Source: CAZKTS01 sp964555735
GTDB lineage: Bacteria; Actinomycetota; Acidimicrobiia; IMCC26256; PALSA-555
Direction: 5' to 3'
Assembly: GCA_964555735.1 (NCBI GenBank)
Contig: CAZKTS010000401.1
Span: forward strand, 1 to 10,993
DNA length: 10,993 nucleotides
The translations under genes and the position numbers were made by a program. Under the pieces are notes generated by a model, which searched no databases, was not told the origin of the DNA, and saw nothing but the letters and a program-made list of their open reading frames with translations. Of this stretch, positions 1 through 5,824 are shown in pieces; within the stretch, counting starts at the first letter, position 1, and each line of letters starts with the position of its first letter.

Positions 1-1
1 C

Positions 2-616
2 AAGGCCGATCTCGGCATCGTCGCCCTGGGTCCCGACCTGGCCCGGCTCCAGGCGTTCGAGGCCGAGGTCGCCCGGGCGCCGCTGGTTGCCACCTCCTCC
101 TACGTGTCGCTCACCGAGGGCTCGGAGTACACCGCGACCGAGGACGACGAGCGCGCTCGACTCGCCGCGGAGGAGGGCCTCACCGACGCGACGGAGATCG
201 AGTCGCGCCTCGCCACCTGGCGGGAGCGGATCGTCCACTACCGCGAGAACCGCCTCCACCCGCGGCTCCCCATGAAGCGGACCATCTGCTTCTACCCGAT
301 GTCGAAGCGCCGGACGGCCGACGACAACTGGTACGCGCTCGACTTCGACACCCGCAAGCAGCTCATGGCCGGTCACGCGCGGGTGGGTCGCACGTACGCG
401 GGGCGCGTGCTCCAGCTGATCACCGGCTCGACCGGTCTCGACGACTGGGAGTGGGGCGTCACGCTCCTCGCGGACGATCCTCTCGCGCTGAAGGAGATCG
501 TGTACGAGATGCGCTTCGACGAGGTGTCGGCGCGGTACGCGGAGTTCGGTCCGTTCTTCACCGGTCTCGTGCTCGATCCCGCCGACGCGCTCGCGCGCGT
601 CGGGCTCGACGCATGA
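2..616 (+). CDS. chdC: Coproheme decarboxylase (ChdC/HemQ), 5'-truncated by window edge
   Basis: This enzyme catalyses the last step of the coproporphyrin-dependent heme pathway: peroxide-driven decarboxylation of two propionates of coproheme III to give heme b, in the cytoplasm. The reading frame is open from base 2 and gives 204 visible residues. The family is about 230-250 residues long, so perhaps 30-40 N-terminal residues lie outside the window. The motif FYPMSKRR (Tyr codon 293-295, Lys four residues later) matches the catalytic Tyr and Lys that Firmicutes enzymes number 145 and 149. The proximal heme-ligand His is the GHARVGR histidine at 374-376. The downstream blocks TGSTGLDDWEWGV and YEMRFDEVSARYAEFG are strongly family-specific. 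They resemble the Firmicutes subtype more than the Mycobacterium/Corynebacterium subtype, which lacks the TGSTGLDD block. The gene ends 18 bp before the next one, so co-transcription is likely. The assignment is very secure; the subtype statement rests on remembered family patterns. Confidence 0.95.
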   Translation, partial: KADLGIVALGPDLARLQAFEAEVARAPLVATSSYVSLTEGSEYTATEDDERARLAAEEGLTDATEIESRLATWRERIVHYRENRLHPRLPMKRTICFYPMSKRRTADDNWYALDFDTRKQLMAGHARVGRTYAGRVLQLITGSTGLDDWEWGVTLLADDPLALKEIVYEMRFDEVSARYAEFGPFFTGLVLDPADALARVGLDA

Positions 617-634
617 CGTCGGCGCGCTGATCGG

Positions 635-1171
635 GTGGCGGGCGACGCCCGAGAGGACGCGTTGGCCCGGATGCGCGAAGCGGGAGAGGCACTGACCGCC
701 GGCGTCGCCGACCGCATCCCGGCGTGGGCGGTGGCGCAGGTGCAGCGGATCCTCGACGCGTGGGGCCGAGCCGACGCCCCCGCCCGTGAGCTCGCGATGC
801 GCGACGCGCCTGTCGCCGGCGCCCGCGCGGCCTCGCGGGTGGCCGACGAGCTGCGGTCGCTGCTCGAGCGCGACCCGGCAGACCAGGCGGCGACGCCCCT
901 CCAGGTCGTGCGCAGCGCGTACCGCGAGCCGACGGCCGTCTTGCTCGCCGCGGGCGTGCCGCCGGTCGAGCGCGACGCCTTCGACGAACGCTCCTGGCCC
1001 GACGACCGCTACGGCCTGGTCCCGCGCACGTTGGCGGACCTCCGGCCCGACGAACGCGCCGACGATGACCTCGGCCCGCTCCTCCTCGTGTGGGGCATGG
1101 CCAAGGCGGCGGTGCTCCGAGCCCGGCGCGACGAGGCCGAATCCGGGGAGCCACCGGGGAGCCGGAGGTAG
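635..1171 (+). CDS. Conserved-looking hypothetical protein downstream of chdC
   Basis: I do not recognise a named family. The product has up to 178 residues, is soluble and charged, and has no signal peptide or membrane segment. The N-terminal half (about 1-80) is Ala/Arg/Glu-rich and probably helical. The central part looks constrained: TPLQVVRSAYREPTAVL (87-103), GVPPVERDAF (107-116) and SWPDDRYGLVP (120-130). A final WGMAKA segment (153-158) is followed by a basic tail. Those Pro/Trp/Tyr-rich blocks look like a conserved core, not a chance ORF. The start is uncertain: GTG at 635 has no clear ribosome binding site, while GAGAGGA at 651-657 precedes TTG 662 by 4 bp and ATG 671 by 13 bp. Position between chdC (18 bp gap) and the c-di-GMP gene (23 bp gap) suggests an operon with chdC. 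A role linked to heme metabolism would be guilt by association only. The last codons contain a duplicated decamer (1143-1152 and 1154-1163). Confidence 0.75.
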   Translation: MAGDAREDALARMREAGEALTAGVADRIPAWAVAQVQRILDAWGRADAPARELAMRDAPVAGARAASRVADELRSLLERDPADQAATPLQVVRSAYREPTAVLLAAGVPPVERDAFDERSWPDDRYGLVPRTLADLRPDERADDDLGPLLLVWGMAKAAVLRARRDEAESGEPPGSRR

Positions 1172-1174
1172 CCT
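1169..1174 (+). promoter_or_regulatory. Possible -10 element (TAGCCT) for the c-di-GMP gene
   Basis: TAGCCT fits the actinobacterial -10 pattern TAnnnT and overlaps the TAG stop codon of the preceding gene. It would start transcription near 1181, leaving a leader of about 14 nt that contains the G-rich stretch before ATG 1195. No recognisable -35 hexamer lies upstream. The same GGTAGCCT octamer occurs just before the Nudix gene (8326-8333). This is a weak prediction from a short motif in GC-rich DNA. Confidence 0.25.
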
Positions 1175-1194
1175 GACCCGCGAACGGGGGTCGG

Positions 1195-3885
1195 ATGAGC
1201 GAGCAGTCCGAACCAACGACACGGTCCGAGGGCGCGGCAGGCGACGGCTCCGTCGCGCGCGCGCTGCAAGACGCCCAGACCCTCCTCGGCGGGAGCGAGC
1301 TCCTTGCCCTGGCCGAGGCGGCCCCGGTGGGACTGTTCGTCTCGATCCAGCCCCAGGGTCTCGTGCTCGTCAACAGCCGGTTCGCCGACATCCTCGGGCG
1401 CCGCCGCCGTGACCTCATGGGCCACGGGTGGCTCGAGAGCGTCCATCCCGACGACCGCGAGCGGATCGGCGCCGTCGCCGCCCGCGCGGCGGAGCTCGAC
1501 CAGGACGTCGAGCTCGCCTACCGGATCGTGCGCCCCGACGGCGCGGTCCGCCAGGTCGAGGTGTACTGCGCGAACAGCCGCTCGGCGGAGGGTCAGGTCT
1601 CCTACGTCGGGTCGATGATCGACGTCACCGACTTCGCGACGGCCGCAGCGCAGTCCCGCGCCGACGTCGAGCAGATCCGGTCGATCCTCGCGCATGCATT
1701 CGACATCATCACCGTGCTCAATCCCGACGGCAGCGTGCGCTACTCGACGCCGTCCGGCTTACGCATCCTGGGGTACGAGCCGAGCGACGGCGCCGGCTCC
1801 GACGCGTTCGCCTTCATCCATCCCGACGATGCGGAGATGGTCGCCGAGCGCTTCGCCGAGGCGGCGGCGACCCCTGGGGTCACGATCGAACCGACGCAGT
1901 TCCGCGTCCGTCATGCCGACGGCCGCTGGATCACGCTCGAGGGCGTCACCAACAACCTGCTCGACGACCCGACGGTGCGCGGCTACGTGGTCTCGGCGCG
2001 CGACATCACGAGTCAGCAGGAGACCGAGGCAGCGCTGCGCGCGAGCGAGCAGCGGCTCCGCGACCAGGCATCGATCCTCGAGATGGTCGCGACCGGTGGC
2101 GAGCTCTCGGAGACGTTGGCCGAGCTCTGCCGCCTCGTTGAGGCCGAGGTGCACGACGCGCGTTGCACCGTGCTGCTCGTCGACGAGGATGGCGCAACGC
2201 TCCGCCACGGCGCGGCCCCGTCGTTCCCGGTCGACTTCATCGCCGCGGTCGACGGCCTGCCGATCGGAGAAGGCTCGGGCGTCTGCGGCACCGCCGTCCA
2301 CCGGTCGAGCCCTTACGTGGTGGCCGACGTGCTGAACGACCCGTCGTGCAGCGCGTTCGCGTCGGTGGCTCGCGCGCACGAGATCCGTGGCGCGTGGTCG
2401 ACGCCGATCCGGGCGTCGTCCGACGAGCGCGTCCTCGGCACCTTCGCGGCGTACCTCCGCGAGGCTCGCGGGCCGACGCCCGAGGAGGAGATGATCGTCG
2501 ACTCCGTGCTCCAGCTCGCGGCGATCGCGATCGAGCACAACGAGTTCGAGGCCCGGCTCGCCAACCAGGCCCAGCACGACCCGCTCACCGGCCTCCCGAA
2601 CCGGGCCCTGTTCGGCGAGCTGCTCGAGCACGCGCTGTCGCGGGCCCAGCGCTCCGGCACCGCCGTCGCCGTCCTCTTCCTCGATCTCGACCGCTTCAAG
2701 GTCGTGAACGACAGCCTCGGCCACGACGCCGGCGACGAGCTGCTCGTGGCCATCGCCCGCCGGCTCGACAGCGTGCTGCGTCCCGGTGATGTCGTGGCCC
2801 GCTTCGGTGGGGACGAGTTCACGGTCCTCTGCGAGGACCTCGACGTCGACCCCACGAGCGCCGCGCGTCAGGCCATGGCCGTCGCCGAGCGCCTGATCGA
2901 CTCGGTGAAGGACCCGGTGACCCTCGACGAGGGCGACGAGCAGTTCGTGAGCGCCAGCGTCGGCATCGCGCTGGCGTTCACGGGCAAGGAGCGGCCCGAG
3001 TCGCTGCTGCGAGACGCGGATGCCGCGATGTACCGCGCCAAGGAGCGCGGCCGGGGCCGGTGCGAGGTGTTCGACCAGGCGATGCGCGACCGGGCCCAGC
3101 AGCGCCACGAGGTGGAGAACGCGCTCCACCACGCCGTCGACCGCGACGAGCTGCGCGTCTTCTACCAGCCGGTGATCAGCCTGCCGGACGGCGAATGCAT
3201 CGGCGTCGAGGCTCTGCTGCGCTGGCAGCATCCCGAACGCGGACTGCTCACGCCGGCGGAGTTCCTCCCCGCCGCGGAGGAGACCGGCCTCATCATCCCG
3301 ATCGGCGCGTGGCTGCTCGACGAAGCGTGCGAGCAGGCGGTCGAGTGGCGCCGCACGATGCGCAACGACGCTCGCTTCGTCCTCTCGGTCAACCTGTCCG
3401 GGCGCCAGCTCGTGCATGCGGACCTCGCCGACCTCGTCGCCGGCGTGCTTGCCCGCACCGGGATGCGCCCCGACTGGCTCTGCATCGAGATCACCGAGAC
3501 GGTGCTCATGGAGGAGATCGAGGCCGGTGTCGGCGCGGTCAAGGCGCTGAAGGCGCTCGGGGTGCGTGTCAGCATCGACGACTTCGGCACCGGGTACTCC
3601 GCGCTCGGCTACCTCCGCCGCTTCCCGATCGACGAGGTCAAGATCGATCGCACCTTCGTGGAGCGCCTCGGCAGCGATCCCGAGGACTCCGCCATCGTGC
3701 GGGCGGTCGTCAGCCTCGGACACGCGCTCGACGTGACCGTCACCGGCGAAGGGGTCGAGACGCCCGCGCAGCTCGCCGAGCTCCGAGCGTTGGGTGTCGA
3801 CGCAGCCCAGGGCTACCTGTTCGCACCGGCCCAGCCACCCGGGGACCTCACCCCGCGCCTGGCCCGGCCCCACCGCTGGGACTGA
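1195..3885 (+). CDS. PAS-PAS-GAF-GGDEF-EAL diguanylate cyclase / c-di-GMP phosphodiesterase
   Basis: This is a cytoplasmic sensor enzyme of 896 residues for making and degrading cyclic-di-GMP. PAS 1 spans about 38-147 and PAS 2 about 160-275; both end in the usual S-x-x-D-[IV]-T type boundary. A GAF domain follows at about 300-450, including GSGVCGTAVH at 360-369 and the WSTPI block at 401-405. The GGDEF domain begins at DPLTGLPNR (462 onward), with an intact RFGGDEF active site (GGDEF 538-542). The I-site RPGD is at 529-532, exactly five residues before GGDEF, so product inhibition is expected. The EAL domain keeps its metal and catalytic residues: E672-A-L, the NLSGRQL and ITETVLM blocks, D795-D796-FGTGYS, K in EVKIDRTF, E852/E855 in EGVE, and Q872. 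Both activities therefore look competent. No transmembrane or signal sequence is seen, so it senses an internal cue; what binds PAS or GAF cannot be told. ATG 1195 is preceded by GGGGGT at 1186-1191. The gene may have its own promoter. Confidence 0.95.
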   Translation: MSEQSEPTTRSEGAAGDGSVARALQDAQTLLGGSELLALAEAAPVGLFVSIQPQGLVLVNSRFADILGRRRRDLMGHGWLESVHPDDRERIGAVAARAAELDQDVELAYRIVRPDGAVRQVEVYCANSRSAEGQVSYVGSMIDVTDFATAAAQSRADVEQIRSILAHAFDIITVLNPDGSVRYSTPSGLRILGYEPSDGAGSDAFAFIHPDDAEMVAERFAEAAATPGVTIEPTQFRVRHADGRWITLEGVTNNLLDDPTVRGYVVSARDITSQQETEAALRASEQRLRDQASILEMVATGGELSETLAELCRLVEAEVHDARCTVLLVDEDGATLRHGAAPSFPVDFIAAVDGLPIGEGSGVCGTAVHRSSPYVVADVLNDPSCSAFASVARAHEIRGAWSTPIRASSDERVLGTFAAYLREARGPTPEEEMIVDSVLQLAAIAIEHNEFEARLANQAQHDPLTGLPNRALFGELLEHALSRAQRSGTAVAVLFLDLDRFKVVNDSLGHDAGDELLVAIARRLDSVLRPGDVVARFGGDEFTVLCEDLDVDPTSAARQAMAVAERLIDSVKDPVTLDEGDEQFVSASVGIALAFTGKERPESLLRDADAAMYRAKERGRGRCEVFDQAMRDRAQQRHEVENALHHAVDRDELRVFYQPVISLPDGECIGVEALLRWQHPERGLLTPAEFLPAAEETGLIIPIGAWLLDEACEQAVEWRRTMRNDARFVLSVNLSGRQLVHADLADLVAGVLARTGMRPDWLCIEITETVLMEEIEAGVGAVKALKALGVRVSIDDFGTGYSALGYLRRFPIDEVKIDRTFVERLGSDPEDSAIVRAVVSLGHALDVTVTGEGVETPAQLAELRALGVDAAQGYLFAPAQPPGDLTPRLARPHRWD

Positions 3886-3899
3886 GCCCCGCGCGGCTG

Positions 3900-3915
3900 T
3901 TCACAGCCCCGAAAC
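3900..3915 (+). promoter_or_regulatory. Possible GlnR half-box upstream of amtB-glnK-glnD
   Basis: The sequence reads TTCAC, six bases, GAAAC, and is preceded by G. This fits the actinobacterial GlnR motif gTnAC-n6-GaAAC (first, weakest base differs). GlnR activates amtB-glnK-glnD under nitrogen limitation in Streptomyces, so the context is right. With the same periodicity the next two slots (3922-3926 and 3933-3937) match poorly, so at best one good half is present. The site sits 15 bp after the preceding stop codon and about 290 bp before the amtB start, which is far. This is a motif-by-eye call in which one half-site match could arise by chance. Confidence 0.3.
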
Positions 3916-3942
3916 AATCCGGCAAGAGAGGCGCAATGAGCC

Positions 3943-3959
3943 GTCGTCATTCTGACGAC
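3943..3959. promoter_or_regulatory. Perfect 7-bp inverted repeat in the amtB upstream region
   Basis: GTCGTCA, three bases, then TGACGAC: two perfect 7-bp arms around TTC. It could be an operator for a dimeric regulator. It could also be a short RNA hairpin after the c-di-GMP gene, though no T-run follows, which argues against an intrinsic terminator. The structure is directly visible; its function is not known. Confidence 0.35.
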
Positions 3960-4188
3960 CGATGCACGCTGCGCCCACGAGGGGGGGCCGGGCGCTCCGG
4001 GTGAACCGGGGGGCGCTCCCGCACCCCGTACGCCCCCGCCCCCGGCTCCTCGCGAGCCGAGGCGCTCGCAACCCGGATGACACGTGCGACCGCGGGCGCG
4101 ACGACGCCCTGATGCGCGGGCCGCCGGTGGCGTCGTGCTCGTGATCCACCGTCGACCCCGCGCGGGGGCTCCGAGCGCCCGCGCCCAC

Positions 4189-4194
4189 AGGAGG
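4189..4194 (+). promoter_or_regulatory. Ribosome binding site of amtB (AGGAGG)
   Basis: A perfect AGGAGG lies 8 bp before GTG 4203. It is the strongest Shine-Dalgarno sequence in the window and fixes the non-ATG start of amtB. Confidence 0.85.
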
Positions 4195-4202
4195 TAGTCC
4201 TC

Positions 4203-5459
4203 GTGCCCGACATCAACACCGGAGATACCGCATGGGTGCTCGCTTCGGCTGCGCTCGTGCTCTTCATGACTCCGGGGCTGGCGCTGTTCTACGGCGGCAT
4301 GGTGCGCACCAAGAACGTGCTCGCCATGCTCATGCAGAACTTCGTCTGCCTCGGGATCGTCAGCGTGCTCTGGGCTGGCGCTCTCTACTCCCTCGCGTTC
4401 TCCGGGGGTGGCGAGTTCATCGGTAACTTCGACCTGGCGTGGATGCACGACGTGGGCAGCCAGCCCACCGGCTTCGCGCTCACGGTCCCGCCGGTGATCT
4501 TCCTCGCGTTCCAGATGATGTTCGCGATCATCACGCCGGCACTCATCAGCGGTGCGATCGCGGACCGCATGAGGTTCGCGGCGTGGATGTGGTTCGTCCC
4601 GTTGTGGATCATCGTGGTGTACACGCCGGTCGCCCACTGGGTGTTCTCGCCGTCGGGCTGGCTCTTCCAGCGCGGCGCGCTCGACTTCGCCGGTGGCACC
4701 GTCGTCCACATCAACGCCGGCATCGCGGCGCTCGCAGCTGTGCTCGTGCTCGGCAAGCGCAAGGGTTGGCCGAAGCACCCGATGGTCCCGCACAACCTGC
4801 CGCTCACGCTGCTGGGAGCCGGGATCCTCTGGTTCGGTTGGTTCGGCTTCAACGCCGGCTCGGCGCTCGCGGGCAACGACATCGCGGCGACCGCGTTCAT
4901 CAACACGCACCTCGCCGCGGCGGCTGCCATGGTCAGCTGGCTGCTCGTCGAGCGGCTCCGCTCGGGCCACGCCACGACCCTGGGCGCGGCCTCGGGTCTC
5001 GTCGCCGGTCTGGTGGCGATCACCCCGTGTGCGGGCTTCGTCGGCGGGATGTCGCCGATCTACATCGGTCTCATCGCCGGTGCCGTGTGCGCCTTTGCGG
5101 TGAGCTGGAAGTTCAAGTTCGGCTACGACGACTCGCTCGACGTCGTGGGCGTGCACCTCGTCGGCGGCCTCATCGGCTCGCTGCTCGTGGGTGTCTTCGC
5201 CGACGCGGCGTACAACTCGGCGGTCGCCGGCGCACCCGGCGGCGGCGGGCTGATCGAGACGGGCAAGCTCGACCTGCTCGGTGAGCAGCTCATCGCCGTG
5301 GGCGCCACCATGGCGTGGTCGTTCGTCCTCACGGGTGTGATCGTGCTGGCGCTCAAGGTGGTGTTGCCGAAGGGCATCCGGGTCACCGAGGAAGAGGAAG
5401 ACACCGGACTCGACATCACGCAGCATTCCGAGACGGGCTACGCCCTGGAACGAGTCTGA
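4203..5459 (+). CDS. amtB: Ammonium transporter AmtB
   Basis: This is a trimeric inner-membrane ammonium channel of the Amt/Mep/Rh family, 418 residues, normal in length. Hydrophobic segments fit the 11-helix fold. Family landmarks are all present: the N-terminal MTPGLALFYGGMVR block (22-35), FQMMFAIITPALISGAIADR (103-122) with the periplasmic gate Phe, D161 in DFAGGTVVH, and the twin pore histidines H169 and H318. FGWFGFNAGS (211-220) and VVGVHLVGGL (314-323) are also intact. The cytoplasmic tail ends in GLDITQHSETGYALERV, the conserved segment that docks and responds to GlnK. GTG 4203 is chosen because of the AGGAGG 8 bp upstream. The stop is followed 26 bp later by glnK, so transporter and its PII regulator are co-expressed. 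Expression is probably nitrogen-regulated, possibly by GlnR. Confidence 0.97.
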   Translation: MPDINTGDTAWVLASAALVLFMTPGLALFYGGMVRTKNVLAMLMQNFVCLGIVSVLWAGALYSLAFSGGGEFIGNFDLAWMHDVGSQPTGFALTVPPVIFLAFQMMFAIITPALISGAIADRMRFAAWMWFVPLWIIVVYTPVAHWVFSPSGWLFQRGALDFAGGTVVHINAGIAALAAVLVLGKRKGWPKHPMVPHNLPLTLLGAGILWFGWFGFNAGSALAGNDIAATAFINTHLAAAAAMVSWLLVERLRSGHATTLGAASGLVAGLVAITPCAGFVGGMSPIYIGLIAGAVCAFAVSWKFKFGYDDSLDVVGVHLVGGLIGSLLVGVFADAAYNSAVAGAPGGGGLIETGKLDLLGEQLIAVGATMAWSFVLTGVIVLALKVVLPKGIRVTEEEEDTGLDITQHSETGYALERV

Positions 5460-5472
5460 GGCCGACGAGGCC

Positions 5473-5480
5473 GGAGAGGA
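5473..5480 (+). promoter_or_regulatory. Ribosome binding site of glnK (GGAGAGGA)
   Basis: The purine-rich GGAGAGGA ends 5 bp before ATG 5486 and lies in the 26-bp amtB-glnK spacer. It supports ATG 5486 as the start, rather than the longer in-frame extension back into amtB. Confidence 0.7.
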
Positions 5481-5485
5481 ACGAC

Positions 5486-5824
5486 ATGAAGCTCATCGTC
5501 GGCATCATCAAGCCGTTCAAGCTCGATGACGTGAAGGACGCCATCAAGGAGCTCGGTGTCCAGGGACTGACCGTCTCGGACGTGCAGGGGTTCGGCCGTC
5601 AGCGCGGACACACCGAGGTGTACCGAGGTGCGGAGTACGAGATCGACTTCGTGCCCAAGGTGCGCATCGAGATCCTCGTGGACGACGGCGACGTGAAGAG
5701 CGTCACCGACAAGCTCGTCGAGACGGCCCGCACGGGCAAGATCGGGGATGGGAAGGTGTGGGTCGTGAACGTCGATGACGTGATCAGGATCCGCACGGGT
5801 GAGTCGGGCTCCGACGCCCTCTGA
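5486..5824 (+). CDS. glnK: Nitrogen regulatory protein PII (GlnK)
   Basis: This is a small trimeric signal protein of 112 residues, exactly family length, that binds ATP/ADP and 2-oxoglutarate and plugs AmtB when nitrogen is sufficient. The T-loop (37-55) carries the signature YRGAEY (46-51), whose final Tyr51 is the residue that GlnD modifies. Residue 49 is Ala, so the Ser49 phosphorylation known in cyanobacteria is not possible here. Ligand-binding residues are all canonical: Q39 in GFGRQ, K58 in VPKVRIEI, the B-loop TGKIGDGK (83-90), and R101/R103. ATG 5486 has a good ribosome binding site. The gene is 26 bp after amtB, and its last 26 bp overlap the glnD start. Because it is amtB-linked I name it GlnK rather than GlnB; the sequence alone does not separate the two. 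Confidence 0.97.
   Translation: MKLIVGIIKPFKLDDVKDAIKELGVQGLTVSDVQGFGRQRGHTEVYRGAEYEIDFVPKVRIEILVDDGDVKSVTDKLVETARTGKIGDGKVWVVNVDDVIRIRTGESGSDAL

Larger units (their letters stand above)
3886..4202 (+). other. Intergenic region / probable amtB promoter and leader (317 bp)
   Basis: No credible gene lies in this gap. The short open frames in it have no start signal, and the sequence is full of C and G homopolymer runs (for example around 3980-3987 and 4030-4042). It holds a possible GlnR half-box at 3900-3915, a perfect palindrome at 3943-3959, a 6-bp stem (4043-4048 with 4054-4059, 5-nt loop), an 8-bp stem (4101-4108 with 4129-4136, 20-nt loop) and the amtB ribosome binding site at 4189-4194. 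If transcription starts near the GlnR-like site, amtB has a leader of roughly 250 nt with these stems in it. No poly-U terminator is visible after the c-di-GMP gene. Confidence 0.6.

Noticed and set aside
1143..1163. Duplicated decamer CCGGGGAGCC as a regulatory repeat
   Set aside because: It lies within coding sequence for a low-complexity Gly/Glu/Pro tail and is most simply a GC-rich local duplication.
1759..3873. 704-codon minus-strand frame opposite the c-di-GMP gene
   Set aside because: Same GC-driven shadow effect; no recognisable motif, while the plus strand has every GGDEF and EAL residue.
4043..4059. Intrinsic terminator stem in the amtB upstream region
   Set aside because: The stem is only 6 bp in very GC-rich sequence and no T-run follows.
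3962..4144. Short plus-strand frame in the amtB upstream gap
   Set aside because: No ribosome binding site, composition is Arg/Pro-rich noise, and it crosses the homopolymer runs.
3813..5426. 537-codon minus-strand frame across the intergenic gap and amtB
   Set aside because: It covers amtB in antisense and translates to biased His/Arg/Glu-rich sequence without any domain.
5315..5485. In-frame N-terminal extension of glnK back into amtB
   Set aside because: PII proteins begin MKLI, and ATG 5486 has a good ribosome binding site; the extension is amtB read out of frame.
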